NCBI RefSeq assembly: GCF_017901135.1
Contig: NZ_CP072801.1
Span: 2,663,501 to 2,727,500, forward strand
Direction: 5' to 3'
Source of the DNA: Thiothrix litoralis
Lineage (GTDB): Bacteria > Pseudomonadota > Gammaproteobacteria > Thiotrichales > Thiotrichaceae
Length of the DNA: 64,000 nt
Part shown: in pieces, positions 1 through 7,374 of the stretch
How positions within the stretch are numbered: the stretch's first letter is position 1
Layout: the number at the start of each line of letters is the position of its first letter
Program-made: the position numbers and the translations under genes
Notes under the pieces: model-generated
Databases searched by the model: none
What the model was told of the DNA's origin: nothing
What the model saw: only the letters and a program-made list of their open reading frames with translations

Positions 1-541
1 TCGCCGCCAAGCGTACTGGCTGTTCGGCTGCATTCAAATCAGCCATGGCCAAACCCAGCGACAAAGCTTCCTGCACTGCCGGGTCGGTTTCCTTGTCCAG
101 CAGGCCGCGCAATTGCGGAGCCATGTCCGGCGTAATGGTTTCCAGCAAGCCATTGGCGGACGTCAGCCGTACCGACGCATCCGGGCTGCTCAGGCTCAAT
201 TGCCCAATCGCAGCCCGCAAAGAGCGGCGCAAACTGTTCTTGGTGGGAATCTTGCGTAGCCCATCGGTGGATGCGCCATCCGCAACAATCACCAGCGTGC
301 CTTGCTCCTCGTGCTGGTACAGCTTGCCATCCAGCAATGCCTGCAAGTACGGCACGACTTTCGAGTCACCGCTGGCAGCGAGCAAGTCAATGGCTTCACC
401 CGTTTTATCGAAAGAAGCCTCCGCAAACAAAGCGGCGGCTTGGGTAAAGGCGGCACTTTCCTGCTCAGCCTGTAGCAGCGGACTGAACCACAACAACAAG
501 CTCAACAGGAAAATACGGGGTAAATCATGAGTTTTCAGCAT
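1..541 (-). CDS. urtB: Urea ABC transporter permease UrtB, N-terminal part (runs off the window)
   Basis: Only the first ~180 codons are present. The product starts MLKTHDLPRIFLLSLLLWF, a signal-peptide-like hydrophobic stretch, followed by a soluble helical region. UrtB proteins are known to carry such a long N-terminal extension ahead of the membrane-embedded permease domain, which would lie outside the window. UrtB is one of the two inner-membrane permeases of the high-affinity urea importer UrtABCDE. It lies directly downstream of urtA on the same strand, 105 bp away, with a strong hairpin between the two. The identity rests on this extension and on adjacency to urtA; the diagnostic membrane domain is not visible. 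Confidence 0.85.
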   Translation of the reverse strand, partial: MLKTHDLPRIFLLSLLLWFSPLLQAEQESAAFTQAAALFAEASFDKTGEAIDLLAASGDSKVVPYLQALLDGKLYQHEEQGTLVIVADGASTDGLRKIPTKNSLRRSLRAAIGQLSLSSPDASVRLTSANGLLETITPDMAPQLRGLLDKETDPAVQEALSLGLAMADLNAAEQPVRLAA

Positions 542-567
542 ACATATACCTGAACACCGTGAAAGGG

Positions 568-619
568 AGAGGTATCTGCCGAGAGGATGGAGGTAGAGGA
601 TGTGATGGCAGATACCTCT
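568..619 (-). promoter_or_regulatory. Hairpin between urtA and urtB (candidate attenuator or mRNA-stabilising stem)
   Basis: A perfect 13-bp inverted repeat (AGAGGTATCTGCC at 568-580, its complement at 607-619) encloses a 26-nt loop that is pyrimidine-rich on the transcribed strand. There is no downstream U-run, so it is not a classical terminator. In transporter operons such stems commonly keep the binding-protein message more abundant than the permease message; that role is inferred here. Confidence 0.6.
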
Positions 620-646
620 AGGGGAAACGTGTTGTTCTAAACGCGC

Positions 647-1957
647 TTATTCATATTTTTGGCCGGAGCACTTTTTGGTTTCAGTGTTGTAGTTACCGCA
701 CGGCTTGCCGTCTGTTTCCTTACCTGTCCAGTCAGCCACGATATTTTTGGAGTCCGGCAGGAAGTCAGACCATGCATCACCCGCGACTTCAGGCGTTTTG
801 GAGACGACTTCAAACTGACCATCTTCCTGAATTTCGCCAATCAGCACGGGCTTGGTGAGGTGATGGTTTGGTAACATTTTGGCAGTACCGCCCGTGAGGT
901 TAGGCACTTCCTGACCAATCATGGCTTCAGCCACTTTATCGGTATCGGTGGATTTGGCTTGCTCAACTGCTTTTACCCACATATTGAAACCGATAACGTG
1001 TGCCTCCATCGGGTCATTGGTCACGCGCTTGTCGTTCTTGGTGTACGCCTTCCACTGCTTGATGAAGTCTTTATTCGCATCGTTTTCGACGCTCATGAAA
1101 TAATTCCATGCTGCCAAGTGACCGACCAGTGGCTTGGTGTCGATACCCGAAAGCTCTTCTTCACCGACAGAGAATGCCACAACCGGAATGTCTTCCGCTG
1201 AAATGCCCTGATTGCCCAGTTCCTTGTAAAACGGTACGTTGGCATCACCGTTGATCGTGGAAACTACCGCTGTTTTCTTGCCTTCGCCACCAAACTTCTT
1301 GATGTCGGCAACAATGGACTGCCAGTCAGAATGACCAAACGGGGTGTAGTTGATCATGATGTCTTTTTCATCAACACCCTTGGATTTGAGGTAGGCTTCC
1401 AAAATCTTGTTAGTGGTACGCGGGTAAACATAGTCGGTACCGGCCAATACCCAACGTTTCACTTCACCTTCTTTCATCAGGTAATCAACAGCGGGGATAG
1501 CCTGCTGGTTAGGTGCAGCACCGGTGTAGAACACGTTTTTGGAAGATTCTTCACCCTCGTATTGCACGGGGTAAAACAACAGGCTGTTTTTCTCTTCAAA
1601 CACCGGCAGGACGGATTTGCGGGAAACCGATGTCCAGCAACCAAACGTTGCCGCCACTTTATCTTTTTCGATCAGGTCACGCGCTTTCTCGGCAAACAAT
1701 GGCCAGTTGGAAGCGGGGTCAACCACCACGGCTTCGAGCTTTTTGCCCAGTACACCACCCTTTTTATTTTGTTCGTCGATCAGCATCAGCATGGTGTCTT
1801 TCAAGGTGGTTTCACTGATGGCCATCGTGCCGGACAGGGAATGCAGTACGCCAACCTTGATCGTGTCATCAGCAGCGGATGCAAGGCCAGACAGACCAAG
1901 TGCCGTCGCCATACTTACAACTAGCAGGGTTTGTTTGAAAACGTCTTTAAACAACAT
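647..1957 (-). CDS. urtA: Urea ABC transporter substrate-binding protein UrtA
   Basis: A 436-aa periplasmic binding protein of the type I fold (Peripla_BP_5/amide-urea family). A signal peptide covers residues 1-28 (cleavage after LSGLASA). The mature protein starts with IKVGVLHSLSGTMAISE, the usual first strand and ligand loop of UrtA/AmiC-like proteins. Length is normal for UrtA. The protein captures urea in the periplasm and hands it to UrtB/UrtC. It is first in a minus-strand operon with urtB next. The ATG is preceded by an AGGAGTGA-type ribosome site. A sigma-54 promoter ~40-60 bp upstream and an NtrC-like palindrome behind it suggest induction under nitrogen limitation. Confidence 0.95.
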   Translation of the reverse strand: MLFKDVFKQTLLVVSMATALGLSGLASAADDTIKVGVLHSLSGTMAISETTLKDTMLMLIDEQNKKGGVLGKKLEAVVVDPASNWPLFAEKARDLIEKDKVAATFGCWTSVSRKSVLPVFEEKNSLLFYPVQYEGEESSKNVFYTGAAPNQQAIPAVDYLMKEGEVKRWVLAGTDYVYPRTTNKILEAYLKSKGVDEKDIMINYTPFGHSDWQSIVADIKKFGGEGKKTAVVSTINGDANVPFYKELGNQGISAEDIPVVAFSVGEEELSGIDTKPLVGHLAAWNYFMSVENDANKDFIKQWKAYTKNDKRVTNDPMEAHVIGFNMWVKAVEQAKSTDTDKVAEAMIGQEVPNLTGGTAKMLPNHHLTKPVLIGEIQEDGQFEVVSKTPEVAGDAWSDFLPDSKNIVADWTGKETDGKPCGNYNTETKKCSGQKYE

Positions 1958-2006
1958 GGGTCACTCCTGAATAATGGATAAAACGTGTCAACCTATTCAG
2001 GACAAA

Positions 2007-2021
2007 GCACAAAACGTGCCA
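2007..2021 (-). promoter_or_regulatory. Sigma-54 (-24/-12) promoter of urtA
   Basis: Read on the minus strand the sequence is TGGCACGTTTTGTGC. It has GG and GC separated by exactly 10 nt and matches the consensus TGGCACG-N4-TTGC except for one base in the -12 element. The predicted transcript start is near 1995, giving a leader of about 38 nt before the urtA ATG. Confidence 0.75.
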
Positions 2022-2043
2022 GCATTAGTATCTGTTGCGATTG

Positions 2044-2060
2044 CGCACCAATCTGATGCA
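2044..2060. promoter_or_regulatory. NtrC-like enhancer half-site pair upstream of urtA
   Basis: CGCACC-N5-GATGCA matches the NtrC palindrome TGCACC-N5-GGTGCA with one mismatch in each half. It lies ~50-65 bp upstream of the predicted sigma-54 start, closer than most NtrC enhancers. It is supported mainly by the neighbouring sigma-54 promoter and the nitrogen-related gene. Confidence 0.45.
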
Positions 2061-2134
2061 AAAAAACAACGTTTTCTGTATAAATGAACCATAACCGTGA
2101 TAAGCATCACCAGAAAGCCAAACAGCGGGCAAAC

Positions 2135-2163
2135 AAAAAGGGATGCCGTAGCATCCCTTTTTT
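2135..2163 (-). terminator. Intrinsic terminator of the TorF-type porin gene
   Basis: The stem GGGATGC / GCATCCC with a CGTA loop is flanked by A5 and T5+, so it can work on both strands. It lies 19 bp beyond the porin stop codon and separates it from the urtA promoter region. Confidence 0.85.
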
Positions 2164-2181
2164 AAACACGGGTAAACCGTG

Positions 2182-2868
2182 TTATTTAGTCAATGGCAAG
2201 CTATAGCTAACCAAGAACTTCGGATTATCATCCATCTCTTCTTTATCCACCACGAACTGACTAACCGCAAAACTCAGGTTATCGTTGTATTGGTAACCGA
2301 GCTGGATATGACCGGGGCTAGCACCTTCCTCATACATATGCTGACCATACATGGCGGAATATTTGCCTTTGGTGTACTTGGCTGAAACATAGCGGTATGC
2401 ATTGTCATCATCACCTTTCAGCGCTTCGTATAGGGTGACATTAACAGGGCCAGAACCTACGGAAACCACACCATCCATGAGTTCACCGGGTGCAATATTC
2501 CCACCGACAGTTGCATCTTTATCCGGGTAAGCGTAAGTCCAGAGGCTGGCATCCACATCCAGCGAACCGACCGTGCCAGCCCAACCGGCATACAGGTCAT
2601 ACTCAGTACCCCAGCTTGCATCACCGGAAGACCCCCAGATACCGGCGTATGCCCCGGAATTATGGGTTGCTTTCAAATCACCTGAAATGGCAGCATCGCC
2701 ATCACCTAAGTCATAACCGCGCCACAAGTACATATTAGCCACGCCGACAGAAGCAGACACATCCACTCCACCACCAGCACTAGCCGCAGGCGCTAACACC
2801 GTCGTGGATAGCAGGGCTACAAGACCAGTGGCAAATATCTTTTTGGCATTTCGCATACGACACCTCAA
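2182..2868 (-). CDS. TorF family putative outer-membrane porin
   Basis: A 228-aa protein with a signal peptide (cleavage near residue 31, PAASA). It then has alternating amphipathic strands rich in Gly, Asp, Tyr and Trp, including VANMYLWRGYDLGDG near residue 43. This is the start typical of the TorF/Gcw_chp family (TIGR02001), small beta-barrel proteins often linked to nitrogen-compound uptake. The second ATG (residue 5) is an alternative start. Transcription probably runs from the sigma-54 promoter just upstream. With urtA it may form a nitrogen-starvation uptake pair: porin in the outer membrane, urea importer in the inner membrane. The transported solute is unknown. Confidence 0.8.
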   Translation of the reverse strand: MRCRMRNAKKIFATGLVALLSTTVLAPAASAGGGVDVSASVGVANMYLWRGYDLGDGDAAISGDLKATHNSGAYAGIWGSSGDASWGTEYDLYAGWAGTVGSLDVDASLWTYAYPDKDATVGGNIAPGELMDGVVSVGSGPVNVTLYEALKGDDDNAYRYVSAKYTKGKYSAMYGQHMYEEGASPGHIQLGYQYNDNLSFAVSQFVVDKEEMDDNPKFLVSYSLPLTK

Positions 2869-2924
2869 TTATTTAATTTAGTAAGATAGTAAGAAAAAAT
2901 CACAACAAGGGTAAATGAGTGAAA

Positions 2925-2939
2925 GCAAAATGTGTGCCA
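2925..2939 (-). promoter_or_regulatory. Sigma-54 (-24/-12) promoter of the TorF-type porin
   Basis: The minus strand reads TGGCACACATTTTGC followed by T. Both boxes (TGGCAC and TTGC) are perfect, with GG-N10-GC spacing. The predicted start is near 2914, ~46 nt before the first ATG. Confidence 0.85.
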
Positions 2940-3118
2940 CTTTTGCAACAAACGCGATCAGGCTTCATCTATGTGCACTAATTACCACAAACGCACTATT
3001 AAAAGGCAGCAGACCTTTATGCCTGCTTACCGATAGTGAATTCCTGTGATGTCATGATGGGGATCAAGCTATTGCTTGCTTTCTTGGTAATCTTCCGAAG
3101 TTTGAGGGGCTGTAGCCG

Positions 3119-5194
3119 CTACTTCTTCACCGTATGCAAATACACGATACGGAACGCGAAATTCGCCACCCCGGTCGGAATCCGGTCAAACAGCGCATAA
3201 CGCCACGCACTAAGTTCCAGACGGCGCAGCAAATGACGCGGGCGTAACAAATCACCCCACCCCACCGGCTGATTCGCCAGTTCCAGCACATGGTCATGCC
3301 CGAAATCTTCGGTATGCACCAACTTGGTCAACTCGCGGGCTTCTTCACGGGTCGGGTAAACTACCGCACGTTCCAGCACGCCATGCACATACGGCAGCAA
3401 TTGCTGGCTGGTATACCCCGTCAGGCGCTGCACCGCGCGGAAATGTTCCCAGTGATGCGCCACGCCCTGCTGTATTTGCGCCACGAAGATATTGCAGGCC
3501 ATTTCTGCTTGCCGATCGGGTGCATTTGCCGCTTTCAACACCGGCACGACGCGCCCATCCTGCTCGCGGTAGGCAATCGTCGTGGCCTCGTGGGAACGCG
3601 CCCCTTGCTCGAAAATTTCCTCAAACTCCGCCGGAATACGTTCGCAGGCATTGCCGCGCCGCGAATCATGGATAATGCCTTCGCACACATTATCCTCGCC
3701 AAAATCCGCGTACATCTTCGGCACAAACGCAAAGTAATAGCCGTGCAACAGCGGGAAATCCTCACGCTGCCCAAACGCCTGTTTGAGGAATTTCTGCACC
3801 GTGCCATTCCAGCCGATGTCCACCAAGGCGACGCGCTGATGCGCGAAAAAGCCCACCTGCTCCAGATAACGCTGCAACAAATCACGGTGCTTGCTGCCTT
3901 CGGCGCGGATAATCGCCTGCACTTGCTCATCCTTCAAGAAATGGCGCAAGCGGGTATCTTCCCAATCGTGAATCGGGGCGGCAAAATCCTCAAAACCGTG
4001 TTCGCGTGCCAAGGGTTGCAACAGCGCCTGCGGCAAACCATACACCTTGCACACCGATTCCAGCCCGCATTGCTTCGGGTTGTAAAACGCCACGATAGTC
4101 TGTTCCCAACTCAAGCCTTCCGCTGTCGAAGCAGCGGTAATCACCCGCCGTGACAGGTAGACGTATTCCGACGGTAGCCGCCCCTGAGTGGTGCGGTACA
4201 AACGTTCAAACAGGAAACCATCCCGCGCCACGAACAGCAGCTTTTCAATTGGCTGAGCAGCGTCACGCTGTTGCTGCAAGCGTTCCTGCAAGCCTTGCAT
4301 GAACACGCTGAACGCAGGCCCCAGCACATCACGCCCGTAGCGGAAAAAGAAATCACGCGGTTTCAGGCCATCCTGTTGCTGGCTGCGGGTTTCCACGCAT
4401 TCAAAGAAATGCCGCCCCGCCCAAATGCCGCCGCGTTGCGCCATGCTTGCCGATAAAGTCTGGCGTTCGCGGCGTTGCAACTCGGCTTTTTCATACAGCC
4501 AAATGCCCTGGATACCGGCACGGCAAGCCATGCGCCGATCCGAAATCGGGTTATCGCCGATGTGTACCACCTGTGCGCCAGTCACACCTTTGACTTGCAG
4601 CATTTTCTGGAACAACCGCCCGCTGTATTTGCCCAACTTGAAATCACCGGAGACATAGATGAAGGTAAAATAATTCACAATGCCTTTGCGCCGCAGCAAC
4701 TCGCACAGCATGTCGCCATCCAGATACATATCGGACATGGCGATAATGTTGAGGTTGCGCCCTTTCACCCAATCCATGAACACTTGAGCATCACGTTTGA
4801 CGTACAGAGTCGCTGCTTCCAGATCGAGTTCGGTTTGGCGGATAAAAGAGGCTAAAGAACTCCCCCGCTCCCTGAACGCAGTCGAAGGGAGACACGCTAT
4901 CCAACGCGGTAGCAAATCACTGTAGCGGCATTCGTGGTCGAAACCCGCTTGCACCGCTTCAGCACGCAAGGCTTGTTCGGCTTGTTGACGGGCTTGCCAC
5001 ACCGCTTCGGCATCAATGCCGGTGCGTTCGCTGACAGCACGGCATACGGCACGTTGCACTTCCGCCGGGTCGCCAACATAGCGCCCCAGCACCGTGTCGA
5101 AAATATCGAGGGAAATCAGTTTCACATCCTGAAGACGTGGTTCCAACCAAACGCGCACCTTGCCCCAGTCACGCAGGATCAGTTTTTCAGGCAT
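3119..5194 (-). CDS. HAD superfamily hydrolase of the polysaccharide-cluster type (COG5610-like)
   Basis: A 691-aa protein. Residues ~22-240 form a haloacid-dehalogenase domain: motif I is LDIFDT at 29-34 (nucleophile Asp30; the usual second Asp is displaced by Phe, as in related COG5610 proteins). Motif II is around MSDMYLD (~150), followed by a Lys in KLGKYSG (~190), and motif IV is HIGDNPISD (~212). The remaining ~450 residues resemble the C-terminal region of COG5610 proteins found among glycosyltransferase genes; its function is unknown to me. It is the last gene of the minus-strand polysaccharide cluster and overlaps the GT2 gene by 8 bp. A palindromic repeat lies in frame near residues 102-109. 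The substrate cannot be deduced. Confidence 0.75.
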   Translation of the reverse strand: MPEKLILRDWGKVRVWLEPRLQDVKLISLDIFDTVLGRYVGDPAEVQRAVCRAVSERTGIDAEAVWQARQQAEQALRAEAVQAGFDHECRYSDLLPRWIACLPSTAFRERGSSLASFIRQTELDLEAATLYVKRDAQVFMDWVKGRNLNIIAMSDMYLDGDMLCELLRRKGIVNYFTFIYVSGDFKLGKYSGRLFQKMLQVKGVTGAQVVHIGDNPISDRRMACRAGIQGIWLYEKAELQRRERQTLSASMAQRGGIWAGRHFFECVETRSQQQDGLKPRDFFFRYGRDVLGPAFSVFMQGLQERLQQQRDAAQPIEKLLFVARDGFLFERLYRTTQGRLPSEYVYLSRRVITAASTAEGLSWEQTIVAFYNPKQCGLESVCKVYGLPQALLQPLAREHGFEDFAAPIHDWEDTRLRHFLKDEQVQAIIRAEGSKHRDLLQRYLEQVGFFAHQRVALVDIGWNGTVQKFLKQAFGQREDFPLLHGYYFAFVPKMYADFGEDNVCEGIIHDSRRGNACERIPAEFEEIFEQGARSHEATTIAYREQDGRVVPVLKAANAPDRQAEMACNIFVAQIQQGVAHHWEHFRAVQRLTGYTSQQLLPYVHGVLERAVVYPTREEARELTKLVHTEDFGHDHVLELANQPVGWGDLLRPRHLLRRLELSAWRYALFDRIPTGVANFAFRIVYLHTVKK
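4868..4891. repeat. Palindromic repeat inserted in frame in the HAD gene
   Basis: The unit CTCCCT-N12-AGGGAG is of the form ctccctgaacgcagtcgaagg. It resembles dispersed genomic repeats of the CTTCGACTGCGCTCAGG type that I know from several bacterial genomes. It is translated as part of the HAD protein (CLPSTAFRERGSS) without breaking the frame. Confidence 0.6.
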
Positions 5195-6437
5195 GACTCA
5201 CCCCTGTTAGCCACTGTTTGCAACGGCGCAATGGATTCAATAAGGCTTGCCCCAAACGGAAAGCGCGGCTTGCCAACAAGTCCTGTTGTTGTTGCTGCAA
5301 TTGCTGAATCAGCGTGTCACGTTCCGCTATCCAGCCATCACGGTCAGCCACCCATTGGTCACGCTCGCTCAGGTGTTTTGTCTGTAACTGAATCAAGGCG
5401 TCCCGTTCGGTCAGCCAGCTATCGCGGTCAGCTATCCACATGTCACGTTCACCAATCCAGTGCTCGCGCTCGGCAAGCCATTCGCGGTGTTGCGCCAGTT
5501 GTTGCTGCAAGTTGCTAATCACCGTGTCACGTTCGGCTATCCAGCCATCCCGGTCAGCAATCAGCGGGAACAGTTCCTGCTCGCGTGCCACCAAACGCTG
5601 ATGCACAATCGTCAGCCATTCCTCGCGGGTATAACGATACAAATCTTGGAGTTGGGTTTCCAGCCCCCGCAAGCGCTGCCAGTCCAACACCCGTTGCAAA
5701 CGCGGCAACCACCCCAACAGCAAGCGCATGTTTTCTTCAATCGCTGCCAACGGTTTTTCGCGGATGGTATTGGTGTCGTGCAAGCGATAACCCAACAACT
5801 TTTCCCCGATCAAAAAGCGGGTCTTGAAACCTGCCAGCCAAATCCGCAAGGCGTATTCGTAATCATGCACATAACGTAATTCGGCAAAACCACCGACCTG
5901 TGTATACACCCGCCGATGGAAAAAAAAGTTGGACGTAGTGATCAGGAAATTGCCACGCAATAAGGTTGCCCAGCTATCGGCGTGAGTGAGGTAATCTTGT
6001 TTCAAGGCTTCAAACCAGGCGACCCAATGCCGTTCAATTGCCTCTTTCGGCTTAGAATCCCCATCCAGCAAGGCCACGTCGGTGCTAATGAAATCGACGG
6101 ATTCGCGCTCTGCCAAGCTGACCAGACGTGCCAGCCGCCCAGCATCCCACACGTCATCAGAATTGAGGATGGCGAGAAAGTCACCTTGCGCCAGTTGCAG
6201 GCCTTCGTTGAGGGTGGCGGGCGCACCTTGGTTGGTTTTATGACGCACGCATTGCCAGCGCCCCGTTGGGTTGGCCTGACAAACGGCCTGAACAACTTCC
6301 CAGGAAGCATCCTGCGAAGCGTCATCAATCACAATCAGTTCAAATGAAGTGAAAGACTGTGCCAGCACTGAGTCCAGCGCCTGCCTAACCCAGCGGGCGT
6401 GGTTGTAAACCGGCAGGATTACACTGACCTTCACCAC
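5187..6437 (-). CDS. Family 2 glycosyltransferase with a coiled-coil repeat tail
   Basis: 416 aa. Residues 1-~230 are a GT-A fold: the N-terminal strand SVILPVYNHARWVRQALDSV, IDDASQD at 38-44, and the metal/nucleotide site LNSDD at 91-95. The tail from ~290 to 385 is built from degenerate 7-residue units of the form W-[IL]-x-[ED]-R-[DE]-x (e.g. WIGERDM, WIADRDS, WLTERDA). A longer block, ADRDGWIAERDT, appears at both ends of the tail. It probably adds a sugar to the chain exported by Wzm/Wzt; the sugar is unknown. No membrane segment is seen, so it is probably cytosolic or peripheral. It overlaps the HAD gene by 8 bp, suggesting coupled translation. Confidence 0.85.
   Translation of the reverse strand: MVKVSVILPVYNHARWVRQALDSVLAQSFTSFELIVIDDASQDASWEVVQAVCQANPTGRWQCVRHKTNQGAPATLNEGLQLAQGDFLAILNSDDVWDAGRLARLVSLAERESVDFISTDVALLDGDSKPKEAIERHWVAWFEALKQDYLTHADSWATLLRGNFLITTSNFFFHRRVYTQVGGFAELRYVHDYEYALRIWLAGFKTRFLIGEKLLGYRLHDTNTIREKPLAAIEENMRLLLGWLPRLQRVLDWQRLRGLETQLQDLYRYTREEWLTIVHQRLVAREQELFPLIADRDGWIAERDTVISNLQQQLAQHREWLAEREHWIGERDMWIADRDSWLTERDALIQLQTKHLSERDQWVADRDGWIAERDTLIQQLQQQQQDLLASRAFRLGQALLNPLRRCKQWLTGVSHA
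5280..5566 (-). repeat. Tandem 21-bp-type coding repeats (heptad-like) in the GT2 tail
   Basis: The DNA repeats variants of a unit reading, on the plus strand, close to cgttcggctatccagccatc. Each encodes a 7-aa step ending in ERD or DRD before Trp/Leu. About 8-10 degenerate units are visible, and the first and last blocks are nearly identical. Confidence 0.75.
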
Positions 6438-6492
6438 AACATCCCCTAACTTAATGATAATAATGACACCTTAACCGCTGGTCGTCAGGTTA

Positions 6493-7374
6493 TCATTCCA
6501 GTGTGAAGCGTGACTGAATACTGCGCCATGCCGTTGCCCCGCGCCGCAGCATCTTCCAGCTACGGGTGGAATACACGCGCTCCAGTTCCGCGTGTGCCAT
6601 TGCCAACTCGGTGTGCATCCGCCCCCAGGTTTGCCAGGAAACGTCGATAGGTTTGAGCATCATGTCAGCTTTGGCGGGCGGGGCGACTTCATCCACCACC
6701 GGGCTGCTGGAAATGATGAACTGGTAAGCCATCGCATCCGGCTCATGGAATTTCGCCAAGGCTTGCGGGGTGGGTTCCAGCCCAGCGGATTGCAGATAAT
6801 GGGCAATCACCTCATCCGGCAAATCGTGCCAAGTGTAATCAAGCTCATGCACCACATAGCCTTCGTCAGCCAGCAACGATTGCACGCTATCAGCGGTGAA
6901 AAATTTCAGGTGGGTAGTATCCAGAATCCCGGTTTTTTCATATTCAAAATGCCCGTTCAACAATTCCAATCGTACCGATGCATGGGCAATATTGGGGATA
7001 GAAATCAGGATCTGCCCCTCATCCAGCAGCAAGGGCTTGAGACGCCGCAGCAAGTCTTCGGGGTGTTGCAAATGTTCCAGCACATCGACCAGCGTAATCG
7101 CGTCGAATTTTTCGCCTTCCAGCGCATCCAGACTGTGGGGGTCATCCAAATCTTCGGTGAAAACATAATCGCAATAGCGCTGCGCCTGCCAAACAATATC
7201 CGGGTTATGGTCAACACCGATGATGTGCGCTTCGCAACGTTCCCGCATCAAGCGCGACATACTGCCATCGCCACACCCCAGTTCCAGTACCTGGGCATAA
7301 CGCGGGATACGCCGCACAATCTGGCTGTGTGAATGGTTGTCATCCAAAGGAAAGTGGGCGGCTACCTTGTTCAT
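6493..7374 (-). CDS. SAM-dependent class I methyltransferase
   Basis: 293 aa. The SAM-binding motif I VLELGCGDGSMSRLM lies at about 29-43. It is followed by an acidic loop (IIGVDHNPD) and VDVLEHLQHPEDLL, the post-motif typical of Methyltransf_11/23 proteins. The C-terminal ~50 residues form a helical stretch ending with YSTRSWKMLRRG, a tail often seen on glycan methyltransferases and glycosyltransferases in such clusters. It may methylate a sugar of the exported polysaccharide, possibly at the chain end; this is inferred from context. It overlaps the upstream acyltransferase gene by 35 bp. A 55-bp gap separates it from the GT2 gene. Confidence 0.85.
   Translation of the reverse strand: MNKVAAHFPLDDNHSHSQIVRRIPRYAQVLELGCGDGSMSRLMRERCEAHIIGVDHNPDIVWQAQRYCDYVFTEDLDDPHSLDALEGEKFDAITLVDVLEHLQHPEDLLRRLKPLLLDEGQILISIPNIAHASVRLELLNGHFEYEKTGILDTTHLKFFTADSVQSLLADEGYVVHELDYTWHDLPDEVIAHYLQSAGLEPTPQALAKFHEPDAMAYQFIISSSPVVDEVAPPAKADMMLKPIDVSWQTWGRMHTELAMAHAELERVYSTRSWKMLRRGATAWRSIQSRFTLE

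Noticed and set aside
2095-2110. CGTGA-N6-TCACC upstream of urtA as a further CRP site
   Set aside because: Only 8 of 10 positions match, and it lies behind a sigma-54 promoter where class II CRP geometry does not apply. It is mentioned in a finding but not listed as a feature.
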